A DNA stretch of 64,000 nt, taken from positions 1,798,001 to 1,862,000 of the forward strand of contig OZ255827.1 in the NCBI GenBank assembly GCA_965277625.1, read 5' to 3'. Below the pieces are notes generated by a model. That model saw only the letters and a program-made list of their open reading frames with translations, had not been told where the DNA came from and did no database searches. Numbering within the stretch: the stretch's first letter is position 1; every line of letters starts with the position of its first letter. The position numbers and the translations under genes are program-made. Source of the stretch: G965195345 sp965277625. Its GTDB lineage: Bacteria; Pseudomonadota; Gammaproteobacteria; CAKMZV01. This document shows positions 16,187 through 25,932 of this stretch, piece by piece.

Positions 16187-18430
16187 ATGGATGTTTTATC
16201 CTTTTTAAGAAATCACCGTTCAAATCGTCGTAGAGAACTTGTAGATTCCCTCGCACGGTATCTAATCACCTTTGGCGGTGTCTGCGTTATCATTGCCATC
16301 ACTTTGATTTTCGCTTACCTCATTTCCGTCGTTTATCCCTTATTTGATTCTGCTGAGATCGAGTCTAAATGGACTCAATCTCATGCGAATAATCAACAAA
16401 CAATCCCGCTGTATAGTCGCATAGACGAATACCAAGAAACTTATACCGAAGTGTTTGCCGATGGTCGCGTTCAACATTTTAGGGTGCCAACTCAAAAGCA
16501 AGCAGGAAAAATCATTGCACAACCGCCATTGGAGGATGTTGCTGCCATTCAGGCCGTTACGCTGATTGGTCGTGCGCCTTTGCGCTACGCCTGGGCCGAA
16601 GAAGATGGCTACATAAGGTTTGTTAAACATACTGATCAGCTGAGTTATCCAGATGATACACGATTAGTCACCCCTCTGATTGAACCACTCTATGGTGAGG
16701 ATAATCAAAGAATACAAGTGAGTGAATTCGACATCACCGCCCTGGCTGCTCGTGAACTTGACGAAGAAGTTTTGGTGGCTATTCAAACCAACAACCAACT
16801 TGAACTGATTCGCTACGCCAAAGAATCATCTTTGGATGGCGAAGGCAGTACCTTAGAAGAGGATTCACGTACCATCCTACCCACTAACCAAATCAGCGTA
16901 GGTCAAAATTTTGTTGCCGATCAATTGCACCTGAGCAACGACGGGCGTTGGCTGATCGCCCTCTCCCAAGAAGGACTATTTGTCGCTTATGGCCTGTTTG
17001 AAGAAGCCCTCATAGTAAACCCGCAAATCATTGATACCAACAGAACCATCCTGACTTCCGCGTGGTTGCTCGGTGAAGTATCACTGCTGCTTGGAGACAA
17101 CAAGGGTTTTGTCAGCAAATGGTTTTTGAACCAAGGCGCGTGGCAGGAAATCACCTCAACCCAGTTATCGCAAAAACCCATCAGCCACATTGTCAGCGAG
17201 CACCAACGCAAAGTTTTTGCCGCCAGCGATACCGAGGGTAAAATCGGCTTATTTTACGCCCCTTCTGCTTCATTAATATTAACCCAGCAAGTTTCCGAAC
17301 AACCTTTGTTGATCAACTTCACCCCCCGTGGAGATGGATTGCAAATCTATTCACAACAACAGCAACAATGGTTCGCCATCGACAATGAACACCCCGAAAT
17401 CAACTTCCGATCATTGTGGTCAAAAATTCACTACGAAGGCTATCCAGAACCGCAACATGTTTGGCAATCGTCTGCCGCTGATCAAGATTTTGAAGCAAAA
17501 TTAAGTTTAACCCCCTTGACCTTTGGCACGCTTAAGGCGGCTTTTTACGCCATGCTCATTGCCATGCCTTTGGCCATTTTTGGTGCCATTTACACCGCCT
17601 TTTTTATGTCGCCTGCCATGCGTCGCATGGTCAAACCCACCATTGAAACTATGGAAGCCTTACCCACGGTCATCTTAGGATTTTTGGCTGGATTGTGGCT
17701 GTCCCCCTTCATTGAAAATAATTTGGCAGCAATCTTTTTAACATTGTGGGTCATGCCTGTGGCATTGGTTGCTTTTGGTTGGTTGTGGTTAAGAGCGCCT
17801 AGTCATTGGATTGCATTAATTAATGACCAATGGCGCGCCGCCCTACTTGTGCCTGTTGTTATCGGTATTACCTTATTTTGTTTTTGGTTGGCTCAACCCA
17901 TTGAAACCGTATTTTTTGATGGTAATTTACGCCAATATATCAGCCAAGAGTTAGGCATTAGCTATGACCAACGCAATGCCATGGTGGTTGGTTTTGCCAT
18001 GGGATTTGCCGTGATTCCAACCATTTTTTCCATCTCAGAAGACGCCGTTTTTTCGGTGCCCAAACATTTGGTTAATGGTTCATTAGCTTTGGGGGCTTCA
18101 TCGTGGCAAACCCTAACAGGCGTTGTATTGCCCACCGCCAGCCCAGGCATATTTTCTGGCGTCATGATTGGTTTCGGACGAGCCGTCGGTGAAACCATGA
18201 TTGTACTGATGGCGACTGGAAATACCCCCATCATGGACTTTAACATCTTTGAAGGCATGCGTACTTTGGCCGCCAATATTGCTGTTGAAATGCCCGAATC
18301 GGAAGTGGGCAGTTCCCATTATCGCGTGCTGTTTTTAGCCGCTTTGGTACTATTCTTATTCACTTTCCTATTCAACACCAGTGCAGAAATCATACGCCAA
18401 CGATTGCGCAAAAAATACGGTTCCTTATAA
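16187..18430 (+). CDS. pstC: Phosphate ABC transporter permease PstC, large form
   Basis: Permease of the high-affinity phosphate importer, 747 residues against about 320 in E. coli. The N-terminus has one membrane segment (about 25-53), then roughly 400 periplasmic residues with repeated short beta-strand stretches such as VLVAIQTNNQLELIRY and GRWLIALSQEGLFVAYG, suggestive of a beta-propeller-like domain. The permease part occupies about 445-747: ALPTVILGFLAGLWL, then the EAA loop GSLALGASSWQTLTGVVLPTASPGIFSG and FGRAVGETM. Such long PstC proteins are known in several gammaproteobacteria. pstA follows 16 bases downstream. The role of the periplasmic domain is not established from the sequence. 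Confidence 0.93.
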   Translation: MDVLSFLRNHRSNRRRELVDSLARYLITFGGVCVIIAITLIFAYLISVVYPLFDSAEIESKWTQSHANNQQTIPLYSRIDEYQETYTEVFADGRVQHFRVPTQKQAGKIIAQPPLEDVAAIQAVTLIGRAPLRYAWAEEDGYIRFVKHTDQLSYPDDTRLVTPLIEPLYGEDNQRIQVSEFDITALAARELDEEVLVAIQTNNQLELIRYAKESSLDGEGSTLEEDSRTILPTNQISVGQNFVADQLHLSNDGRWLIALSQEGLFVAYGLFEEALIVNPQIIDTNRTILTSAWLLGEVSLLLGDNKGFVSKWFLNQGAWQEITSTQLSQKPISHIVSEHQRKVFAASDTEGKIGLFYAPSASLILTQQVSEQPLLINFTPRGDGLQIYSQQQQQWFAIDNEHPEINFRSLWSKIHYEGYPEPQHVWQSSAADQDFEAKLSLTPLTFGTLKAAFYAMLIAMPLAIFGAIYTAFFMSPAMRRMVKPTIETMEALPTVILGFLAGLWLSPFIENNLAAIFLTLWVMPVALVAFGWLWLRAPSHWIALINDQWRAALLVPVVIGITLFCFWLAQPIETVFFDGNLRQYISQELGISYDQRNAMVVGFAMGFAVIPTIFSISEDAVFSVPKHLVNGSLALGASSWQTLTGVVLPTASPGIFSGVMIGFGRAVGETMIVLMATGNTPIMDFNIFEGMRTLAANIAVEMPESEVGSSHYRVLFLAALVLFLFTFLFNTSAEIIRQRLRKKYGSL

Positions 18431-18446
18431 TCCTTTGCCATCACCC

Positions 18447-20075
18447 ATGCACATAAACCAAAATCGACCCACCTTCAAACAATGGATTCACCAAGGGGAA
18501 CATTGGATTTGGCTCAATGCTTCTGCCGTCAGTATCAGTCTTATCATGGTCTTTGGATTGCTGGCCTTCATCATGGTAAAGGGCTTAGGGCATTTTTGGC
18601 CCGCCAGCGTTTACGAGTTCGATACCATAGTCAATGCCCAAAAGCAAACGCATGCTGGTGAATTGGTCAAACAACAAAGTGACGAACAAGACAATAAACA
18701 ACTAAACCAAAGCCTTTACAAAATTGGCAATCGGGAGCATTTCGGTCTGGATTTCAAATGGTTTAATGATGCGCACATCGAAAACCGCCGCCAACCCAGC
18801 GGTTATATCGTGCTTGAGCGCGAAGAATGGGGCAATGTTTATGCCCGCTTGATTGGATTCACTTGGCAAGGCAAGACCTACGAAGCCGTTGACAATCTAC
18901 AACAAGCATTAGACCAAAGCCATGAGCAGCGCGAAGTCATACACGCCATTGAACGTTATGACATGGGCAAAATCAATCATGCCCTCAGAGCCTTGGCGTT
19001 GGACATCAAAAAACTTAAGTCTGAACAGCGATGGGATACAACCAAAGAACAGAATTTTGCCCAAAAGACCCAAGCCTTAGAATCACAATACCAAACGCTT
19101 AACACCCAATTGAATGAACAACGAGCCGCATTTAATCGCTTGGGCAGCTTACAGCTCCAAAGTGCAGACGGTCATGTTTTTGAAGTCGCCTTAGATCAGA
19201 TCATTCGTGCTTATTATCCCAATCAAATGTCTGTTTTTGAAAAGATGCAGTTTTATTTCGCCAAAATGTGGGAGTTTGTCTCTGACGACCCGCGCGAAGC
19301 CAATACCGAAGGGGGCATTTTCCCTGCCATATTTGGTACGGTGGTGATGGTTTTGTTAATGACCATTTTGGTCACGCCCATTGGCGTCATAGCGGCCATT
19401 TATTTGCGCGAATACGCCAAACAAGGGCTCGTTGTGCGCATGATTCGTATTTCAGTCAATAATCTTGCCGGCATTCCATCCATCGTTTATGGCGTCTTTG
19501 GTTTGGGTTTCTTTGTCTATTTCATTGGTGGCTCCATTGATGAGCTGTTTTACGACTATGCCTTACCGTCACCCACTTTTGGCTCGCCTGGATTGCTCTG
19601 GGCTTCGCTCACATTGGCCTTGTTGACCTTGCCTGTGGTCATCGTCTCCACTGAAGAAGGTTTGGCGCGCATTCCTTCCTCCATCCGCGAAGGCAGTCTG
19701 GCACTGGGCGCCACCAAATTTGAAACCCTAACTCGTACTGTACTGCCCATGGCAAGTCCTGCCATCATGACCGGTTTAATTCTTGCCATTGCCCGCGCAG
19801 CAGGAGAAGTTGCCCCCCTAATGTTGGTGGGTGTGGTTAAATTAGCACCTGATTTAGCGATTGATTCAATACCGCCCTTCCTCCATTTGGATCGACAATT
19901 CATGCACTTGGGATTTCACATTTTTGATGTGGGATTTCAAAGCCCAAATGTTGAAGCTGCGCGGCCCTTGGTTTATGCAACGGCGCTACTACTGATCATT
20001 ATTGTGATTGTGCTTAATTTGTTTTCGATCAAAATTCGCAATCATCTAAGAGAAAAATATAAAGCTTTAGAATAG
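18447..20075 (+). CDS. pstA: Phosphate ABC transporter permease PstA, large form
   Basis: Second phosphate permease, 542 residues from the ATG at 18447. The frame is open further back to a GTG inside pstC, but that would create an implausible 50-base overlap. After an N-terminal membrane segment come about 230 periplasmic residues, including a charged heptad-like coiled-coil stretch (roughly 150-215). The permease domain runs from about 265 to the end: GTVVMVLLMTILVTPIGVIAAIYLREYA, NNLAGIPSIVYGVFGLGFF, the EAA loop EGSLALGATKFETLTRTVLPMASPAIMTG and ARAAGEVAPLMLVG. PstC and PstA are both enlarged on the periplasmic side, so the extra domains may pair with one another. Confidence 0.93.
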   Translation: MHINQNRPTFKQWIHQGEHWIWLNASAVSISLIMVFGLLAFIMVKGLGHFWPASVYEFDTIVNAQKQTHAGELVKQQSDEQDNKQLNQSLYKIGNREHFGLDFKWFNDAHIENRRQPSGYIVLEREEWGNVYARLIGFTWQGKTYEAVDNLQQALDQSHEQREVIHAIERYDMGKINHALRALALDIKKLKSEQRWDTTKEQNFAQKTQALESQYQTLNTQLNEQRAAFNRLGSLQLQSADGHVFEVALDQIIRAYYPNQMSVFEKMQFYFAKMWEFVSDDPREANTEGGIFPAIFGTVVMVLLMTILVTPIGVIAAIYLREYAKQGLVVRMIRISVNNLAGIPSIVYGVFGLGFFVYFIGGSIDELFYDYALPSPTFGSPGLLWASLTLALLTLPVVIVSTEEGLARIPSSIREGSLALGATKFETLTRTVLPMASPAIMTGLILAIARAAGEVAPLMLVGVVKLAPDLAIDSIPPFLHLDRQFMHLGFHIFDVGFQSPNVEAARPLVYATALLLIIIVIVLNLFSIKIRNHLREKYKALE

Positions 20076-20090
20076 CCACTGAATACTCGT

Positions 20091-20891
20091 ATGAAAGTTA
20101 ACTTAAACCACGACCTCGCCACTGACAATACGACAGTGGAAACCATTTTGCAGGTCAAAAATTGGAATCTATACTATGGCGATAAGCAAGCCTTAGAGTC
20201 CATCAACTTAGACATACCAAAGTCACGGGTGACCGCTTTTATTGGTCCAAGTGGCTGTGGCAAATCCACTTTATTGCGCTGTTTTAATCGCATGAATGAC
20301 TTGGTCGATTCTGTCCGCACTGAAGGGGAAATCTTTTTAAAAGACCATAATATTTACGACAAGCAATCCAATGTTTCAGAACTGCGTCGTCAAATTGGCA
20401 TGGTTTTTCAAAAACCCAATCCCTTTCCTAAAAGCATTTTTGAAAATGTTGCCTATGGTCTGAGACTGCAAGGCGAGAATAATAAAACGGTGTTACAAGA
20501 CACCGTTGAATGGGCGCTCAAATCCTCAGGATTGTGGCCTGAAGTTCAAGATCGATTGAACGACAATGCCTTAAGTATATCTGGCGGGCAGCAACAACGA
20601 TTGGTCATTGCTCGATGTATTGCCATCAAGCCAAGCGTCTTGCTTTTAGATGAACCCACCTCTGCTTTGGATCCCATCTCTACTCTAAAAATCGAAGAAT
20701 TAATTTCCGAATTACGACAACAATACACCATATTAATCGTTACACACAACATGCAACAAGCGGCGCGCATTTCAGACTATACAGCATTTATGTACATTGG
20801 CAAATTGATTGAATACAACGCGACCAGCCAACTATTTACCGAACCCAAGGAGAAGCAAACAGAAGATTACATCACAGGAAGATTTGGATAA
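20091..20891 (+). CDS. pstB: Phosphate ABC transporter ATPase
   Basis: ATP-binding subunit of the phosphate importer, 266 residues, the usual length. Walker A GPSGCGKST lies at 52-60, followed by LLRCFNRMNDL (a PstB hallmark), MVFQKPNPFPKSIFENVAYG, signature LSISGGQQQRLVIARC, Walker B LLLDEPTSALDP and the switch His in IVTHNMQQAARISD. Lies between pstA and phoU with very short gaps. Confidence 0.97.
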   Translation: MKVNLNHDLATDNTTVETILQVKNWNLYYGDKQALESINLDIPKSRVTAFIGPSGCGKSTLLRCFNRMNDLVDSVRTEGEIFLKDHNIYDKQSNVSELRRQIGMVFQKPNPFPKSIFENVAYGLRLQGENNKTVLQDTVEWALKSSGLWPEVQDRLNDNALSISGGQQQRLVIARCIAIKPSVLLLDEPTSALDPISTLKIEELISELRQQYTILIVTHNMQQAARISDYTAFMYIGKLIEYNATSQLFTEPKEKQTEDYITGRFG

Positions 20892-20893
20892 TT

Positions 20894-21613
20894 ATGAATA
20901 GGAAAAAAACCCACATATTAAAAAATTTTGACGAGGACTTAGCCCAGTTAAATGTGCGCATGCTTAATATGGCACGCAGTGTTGAAGAGCAAATAAATTT
21001 TGCCATCGATTCTTTGGAGAAGTCGAGTAATGAGATCGCTGAAAAAACCATACGGCAAGATAAAAAAATCAATCGATATGAGGTTGAGATCAATGAGCTG
21101 TGTTTTGGCGTACTGGCGATTTATCAACCTGTGGCTTCCGATTTACGTATCCCTCTGTCGGTCATCAAAATGAGCAATGATTTGGAGCGCATCGGCGATG
21201 AAGCGGAAAAATTAGCCACGGCAACCCTTGTGTCCATTGAAGATCAATACGCGGCAAAACCACCGCTTCTCAAAATGGCAAGGCGCGTACATGAGGCTTA
21301 TAAAGAAATGATTGTTGTGTTGGAAACTCAAGACGTTCGTTTGGCAGAAAATCTCCTTGCCGCCGATTTATCGCTCCATCAACGCTATGATAAAGCGCTG
21401 ATAGAAGTGGTCAAAATCATTCAATCCAATCCATTGAGCAGGCGCCAGATTCTGGCTTATTTATGGGCCATTAAAGGTTTGGAAAGAATCAGTGACCACA
21501 TCCGCAACATCTGTCAGCAGCTGGTTTATATGAAAACAGGGACTTTTTTAGGCGATAATCTACAATCTGATGCCATTGAAAAAGCTGACCCTGCAACCAA
21601 AGAAACCGATTGA
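20894..21613 (+). CDS. phoU: Phosphate signalling protein PhoU
   Basis: Negative regulator that links PstSCAB transport activity to the PhoR-PhoB two-component system. 239 residues, all helical, two PhoU repeats with the metal-binding pattern E..DE/ND..RIGD: MSNDLERIGDEAEKLA in the first half and AIKGLERISDHIRNICQ in the second. It starts three bases after pstB. phoB and phoR are not in the window. Confidence 0.95.
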   Translation: MNRKKTHILKNFDEDLAQLNVRMLNMARSVEEQINFAIDSLEKSSNEIAEKTIRQDKKINRYEVEINELCFGVLAIYQPVASDLRIPLSVIKMSNDLERIGDEAEKLATATLVSIEDQYAAKPPLLKMARRVHEAYKEMIVVLETQDVRLAENLLAADLSLHQRYDKALIEVVKIIQSNPLSRRQILAYLWAIKGLERISDHIRNICQQLVYMKTGTFLGDNLQSDAIEKADPATKETD

Positions 21614-21656
21614 TCATAAAACCCACATTGACTTTAACTTGACCGCTTAATTGACT

Positions 21657-22616
21657 ATGAAACACTTATTACTCTCCATCGTCCTTGCATTTTTTGTGTC
21701 CCAGGCTCTCGCAGAAACAAAAGTCGATCCCGCCCTACCCGATTACCAAAGAATTCAAGGCGTATCAGGAAAGATTTCCAGCGTGGGCTCAGATACCTTG
21801 GCCAATCTCATGACCCTCTGGAGTGAAGATTTCAAACGCTTTTATCCCAACGTGTCGATTCAAATCCAAGCGGCAGGCTCTTCAACAGCGCCACCTGCTC
21901 TCACAGAAGGCACGTCAAACTTGGGACCCATGAGTCGAAAAATGAAATCAAAGGAAATTGCCGCATTTGAAAAAACCCATGGCTATAAAGCATTGGCCAT
22001 CCCAGTGGCTGTAGATGCTCTGGCGGTTTTTGTCAATAAGGATAATCCCATCAAAGGTTTAAGCATTGCCGAAGTGGATGCCATTTTTTCATCAACCCTC
22101 AAGTGTGGCCATAAAAAGGCGACCAATGTTTGGGGCGATTTAGGCTTAAGCGGGGCTTGGCAGAACCGTGATATCCAATTATTTGGCCGAAACTCGGTCT
22201 CTGGCACTTATGGCTACTTCAAAAAACGCGGCTTGTGCAAAGGGGATTTTCGTAACAGCGTCAACGAGCAACCTGGCTCTGCTTCAGTGGTGCAATCTGT
22301 CAGCGCTTCAATCAATGGCATTGGCTACTCAGGCATTGGTTATAAAACCGCGGGTGTGCGTGCCTTACCCATAGCGAAAAAAATCGGCAAACCCTTTGTG
22401 CACGTCACGGCAGAAAACGCCTTAAAAGGCAAGTACCCCTTAGCCCGTTATCTGTATATTTACGTGAATAAGCCCCCTAACAAACCCCTTGATCTCAACA
22501 CCCGCGAGTTCATCAAATTGATTCTCTCGAAAAAAGGCCAAACCACCGTCATCAAAGATGGCTACATTCCGCTGCCATCCAAAGTCGTTAATAAGGTTTT
22601 GAAAAAGATTCAATAG
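21657..22616 (+). CDS. pstS: Phosphate-binding protein (PstS family)
   Basis: Periplasmic phosphate-binding protein, 319 residues, signal peptide ending SQALA|ET (about residue 19). The ligand-binding stretches GSDTLANLM, AAGSSTAPPAL, the GRNSVSGTYGYF motif and SVSASINGIGYSGIGY are characteristic of PstS-like proteins. The ATG at 21657 gives the cleaner signal peptide than a TTG six bases earlier. It is the last gene of the pst cluster, after phoU, whereas pstS leads the operon in E. coli. Stoichiometry normally requires far more binding protein than permease, so an internal promoter before it would be expected, though none is obvious. Confidence 0.9.
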   Translation: MKHLLLSIVLAFFVSQALAETKVDPALPDYQRIQGVSGKISSVGSDTLANLMTLWSEDFKRFYPNVSIQIQAAGSSTAPPALTEGTSNLGPMSRKMKSKEIAAFEKTHGYKALAIPVAVDALAVFVNKDNPIKGLSIAEVDAIFSSTLKCGHKKATNVWGDLGLSGAWQNRDIQLFGRNSVSGTYGYFKKRGLCKGDFRNSVNEQPGSASVVQSVSASINGIGYSGIGYKTAGVRALPIAKKIGKPFVHVTAENALKGKYPLARYLYIYVNKPPNKPLDLNTREFIKLILSKKGQTTVIKDGYIPLPSKVVNKVLKKIQ

Positions 22617-22668
22617 CTTCAATGGTCAATGTGGCGCATAAACAGCTGCATTAAAAACACCGTGACAA

Positions 22669-22699
22669 TTGGATGCGTTTCCCCAATAACGCATAAAAT
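22669..22699 (+). promoter_or_regulatory. Inverted repeat in front of selO, possible promoter
   Basis: ATGCGTT (22673-22679) and AACGCAT (22688-22694) form a perfect 7-bp inverted repeat with an 8-base gap. They sit between TTGGAT (22669-22674) and TAAAAT (22694-22699), which could be -35 and -10 with a long 19-bp spacer. Candidate operator or hairpin; low certainty. Confidence 0.25.
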
Positions 22700-22728
22700 A
22701 GCCTGTTCAATGAACTCACTGAGCCACC

Positions 22729-24219
22729 ATGCAATCTAATACTTTCAATTGGCGTTTTGACCACAGTTATGCCCAATTGCCCAGTCATTTTTATGAAAAG
22801 TGTCGGCCTTTGGCGGTGCCAGACCCTCAAGTGGTCCTTGTTAATCACCCACTGGCACACCAACTGGGTTTATCATTGGACGCTGACTCAAATTCAGCCT
22901 TAGCGTCTGTTTTTTCGGGTAATCAATTGCCCCCGCAAGCAGAGCCTTTGGCCATGGCCTATGCTGGTCATCAGTTTGGTCATCTGAGTTTGCTCGGTGA
23001 CGGCAGAGCCCATCTGCTGGGTGAACACCTCACGCCCGAAAATAAACGCTTTGACATTCAACTCAAAGGTTCTGGACCCACACCCTATGCACGACGTGGC
23101 GACGGCCGCGCCGCACTTGGTCCCATGTTACGAGAATACATTATCAGTGAAGCCATGGCAGCGCTGGGCATTCCAAGTACCCGCAGCTTGGCTGTTGTCC
23201 GCACGGGTGATTCCATTCGTCGTCACGGTGTGTTACCTGGCGCCATTCTTACTCGGGTGGCTGCCAGTCATTTGCGCATTGGCACATTTCAGTATTGTGC
23301 TGCCAAACAAGACAAAAACGATTTAATACAACTGGCGGATTACACCATTCAAAGACATTACCCAGACATCGCTCAAGCAGATAACCCCTACATTGAATTA
23401 TTAAAGTCTGTGGTGCTTAGCCAAGTCCATTTAGTCGTCCAATGGTTGAGAGTGGGGTTCATCCATGGCGTCATGAACACCGATAATATTGCCCTTTCTG
23501 GAGAGACCATCGACTATGGACCCTGCGCCTTCATGGACCACTACGACCCTAAAACCGTGTTCAGTTCTATAGACCACAATGGTCGCTATGCTTATGCCAA
23601 CCAAGCGCCCATTATGCAATGGAATTTAGCCCGATTTGCTGAAGCTTTATTGCCGTTAATCGACAATGACCCCAAAAAGTCTGTGACCATCGCTGAAGAT
23701 ATCATCCGATCGTTTCAAGACCACTTTGAAGCACAATGGCTTGATATGATGCGACGGAAGCTGGGTTTAAGGGGCGAAGCAGACAATGATGGGCCGCTCA
23801 TTCAATCGTGGATGCAATGGTTGCAGCAAAACCAAATCGATTTTACCAACGGCTTTCGCTATTTAAGTCATTGTCTGAGCCACGACCAAGCTGACTTAGA
23901 CCCCCTCTTTGCCCAAATGCCCCAGCAAGATGCGACTTTTAAGCAATGGTATAAGCAATGGCATCAACGCCTACAGAGCGGAAAGCAAACACCCGAACAA
24001 ATCCTCCAAGGCATGGATGCTTGTAATCCTGTGGTGATTCCGCGCAATCACGTCGTTGAGGGCGCGCTGAATAGGGCTGAACAATCATTAGATTATGGTC
24101 CCGTTCAAACACTGCTCGATGCGCTTAGCCAACCTTATGAACAGACCACTGAAAATGAATATCTGAGACCAACCCCAGAGAAAAATGATCGCATCTATCA
24201 AACCTTTTGTGGCACCTAA
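22729..24219 (+). CDS. selO: Protein adenylyltransferase SelO (YdiU)
   Basis: Pseudokinase-fold enzyme that transfers AMP to Ser, Thr or Tyr of other proteins, linked to redox homeostasis. The 496 residues match the family. Characteristic blocks: LGDGRAHLLGE, the glycine-rich loop QLKGSGPTPYARRGDGRA, MLREYIISEAMAALGIPSTRSL, and the catalytic FIHGVMNTDNIALSGETIDYGPCAFMD with the metal-binding Asn and Asp. Many SelO proteins end with a Cys-x-x-x-selenocysteine/Cys; here the C-terminus is FCGT with a single Cys. The gene is isolated: pstS lies upstream and erpA downstream, each about 110-130 bases away. Confidence 0.95.
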   Translation: MQSNTFNWRFDHSYAQLPSHFYEKCRPLAVPDPQVVLVNHPLAHQLGLSLDADSNSALASVFSGNQLPPQAEPLAMAYAGHQFGHLSLLGDGRAHLLGEHLTPENKRFDIQLKGSGPTPYARRGDGRAALGPMLREYIISEAMAALGIPSTRSLAVVRTGDSIRRHGVLPGAILTRVAASHLRIGTFQYCAAKQDKNDLIQLADYTIQRHYPDIAQADNPYIELLKSVVLSQVHLVVQWLRVGFIHGVMNTDNIALSGETIDYGPCAFMDHYDPKTVFSSIDHNGRYAYANQAPIMQWNLARFAEALLPLIDNDPKKSVTIAEDIIRSFQDHFEAQWLDMMRRKLGLRGEADNDGPLIQSWMQWLQQNQIDFTNGFRYLSHCLSHDQADLDPLFAQMPQQDATFKQWYKQWHQRLQSGKQTPEQILQGMDACNPVVIPRNHVVEGALNRAEQSLDYGPVQTLLDALSQPYEQTTENEYLRPTPEKNDRIYQTFCGT

Positions 24220-24353
24220 GTTTTTAAGGCTTTATGGTTGTTTCTGCTAATCATGTATTAAATATTTTTGTAGTGTAAAATGGACATGATTGGTGAGTCA
24301 GGTTTAATCATTAAATCGTGACTTTTATTTAACTTACTTTATTGAATGAAATT

Positions 24354-24686
24354 ATGGAAAATGTTTTAGATTTCAGTGATTCTGCAGCTTCAAAAGTTGG
24401 GCTTTTGATTGATGAGGAAGGCAACCCTTCGCTTAAATTGCGTGTCTATATTATTGGCGGTGGTTGTTCTGGATTCCAATACGGTTTCACCTTTGATGAA
24501 TTGCAACAGGACGATGATACCGTTCTCGAAAATCAAGGCGTGACGCTGTTAATTGATTCAATGAGTGTCCAATACTTACACGGAGCAAAAATTGATTATC
24601 TTGAAGACCTTCAAGGGGCGCGTTTTGTGATTGAAAATCCAAATGCCTCAACAACTTGTGGTTGTGGTTCCTCTTTTAGTGTATAA
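24354..24686 (+). CDS. erpA: Iron-sulfur cluster insertion protein ErpA
   Basis: A-type carrier that delivers [4Fe-4S] clusters to target enzymes, for example in isoprenoid synthesis and respiration. 110 residues from the ATG at 24354 (an in-frame TTG lies 12 bases earlier). The three cluster-ligating cysteines are in place: GGGCSGFQYGF and the C-terminal TCGCGSSFSV. The wording NPNA.TTCGCGSSFS is closer to ErpA than to IscA or SufA. It is followed 43 bases later by citrate synthase. No clear IscR site is visible upstream. Confidence 0.95.
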   Translation: MENVLDFSDSAASKVGLLIDEEGNPSLKLRVYIIGGGCSGFQYGFTFDELQQDDDTVLENQGVTLLIDSMSVQYLHGAKIDYLEDLQGARFVIENPNASTTCGCGSSFSV

Positions 24687-24729
24687 CGTATAATCATTGA
24701 CACGCCTTAGGGCAGATGATGACCAAATT

Positions 24730-25878
24730 ATGAAATATGTACCCGGGCTTGCCGGCATTCCAGCGACAGAATCCGCCATTTCAGATATAGATGGTGAGAA
24801 AGGTGTACTCTTTTATCGTGGCTATCCCATTGAACAACTGGCAGAACATAGCACATTTAGCGAAACGGCATTGTTATTGTTGCGTGGCAATCTCCCGACA
24901 CCAGAAGAATTACAGCAATTTGACAGCGACTTAGTCAACCATCGACGCATTAAATTTAACATTGACGGCATTCTCCAAAGATTGCCCCCTTCCGCACATC
25001 CAATGCAGGTATTGCAAATTGGCATCTCGTGCTTGTCGAGCTTTTTCCCGGCGACCGAAGTGTCAGACGAGGGCATTTATACCCAACAACAACAGTACGA
25101 ATCAGCTGTCACCATCCTATCGCATGTGGGCACATTGGTGGCCATGTGGGAGCAAATTCGCTCAGGCTATAGACCCATTAGCCCCAAATATGATGGCAAT
25201 TATGCGGACAATTTTCTTTATACTGTTTTGGGCTATGAACCCAGTCCCATGATGATCAAAATCATGGACACCTGCCTCATACTGCACGCAGAGCATACCA
25301 TCAACGCCTCAACATTTACCGCCATGGTCACCGCCTCAACCCTGGCCAACCCTTGCTCGGTCATTGCTGCCGCCGTTGCCTCCTTATCGGGTCCGCTACA
25401 TGGGGGCGCCAATCGCGCCGTCATCAATATGATTGACGAAATTGGCAAGCCTGAAAATGTTGAAAATTATGTATTGGACAAAATCAAAAACAAACAAGTC
25501 ATCTGGGGCATGGGACACAGAGAGTATAAAACCAAAGACCCTCGCGCCAAACTGTTACAAAAACTGGTCGAAGAGCTGATGAAACGCAAAGGCAAAATAT
25601 CCAAGCAATTGGAAATTGCCGTCAAAGTTGAAGAAATTTGTCATAAACATTTGGCAGACAAGGGCGTCTATCCCAACGTTGATTTCTATTCGGGCATTTT
25701 ATATCGTGAAATTGGTTTACGACCCGAGCTGTTTACCCCCATTTTTGCCGTGGCGCGCACAGCTGGTTGGTTGGCACACTATATGGAACAAGTCGCACAC
25801 AATCGCATTTTCAGACCAACCCAGATTTACGTCGGTTCTGAGCCCAGAACTTACGTGCCCATAGGGCAACGCGCTTAG
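24730..25878 (+). CDS. gltA: Citrate synthase, short (about 382-residue) type
   Basis: Condenses acetyl-CoA and oxaloacetate to citrate at the head of the TCA cycle. The 382 residues hold the full catalytic triad: H224 (GPLHGGAN), H263 (GMGHREYK) and D318 (NVDFYSG). The ATG at 24730 matches the family N-terminus (xxVPGLAGIPATESAIS); an upstream TTG at 24697 is less likely. At this length it lacks the N-terminal regulatory domain of the E. coli-type hexameric enzyme (about 427 residues) and is more like the dimeric type. Insensitivity to NADH is therefore likely but unproven. A 2-methylcitrate synthase is the alternative; no prp genes are nearby. Confidence 0.88.
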   Translation: MKYVPGLAGIPATESAISDIDGEKGVLFYRGYPIEQLAEHSTFSETALLLLRGNLPTPEELQQFDSDLVNHRRIKFNIDGILQRLPPSAHPMQVLQIGISCLSSFFPATEVSDEGIYTQQQQYESAVTILSHVGTLVAMWEQIRSGYRPISPKYDGNYADNFLYTVLGYEPSPMMIKIMDTCLILHAEHTINASTFTAMVTASTLANPCSVIAAAVASLSGPLHGGANRAVINMIDEIGKPENVENYVLDKIKNKQVIWGMGHREYKTKDPRAKLLQKLVEELMKRKGKISKQLEIAVKVEEICHKHLADKGVYPNVDFYSGILYREIGLRPELFTPIFAVARTAGWLAHYMEQVAHNRIFRPTQIYVGSEPRTYVPIGQRA

Positions 25879-25932
25879 ACGAGATTCGTAGATGTGTTGT
25901 CAATTTTCACCCTTAGATAAGATCTAAGATTC

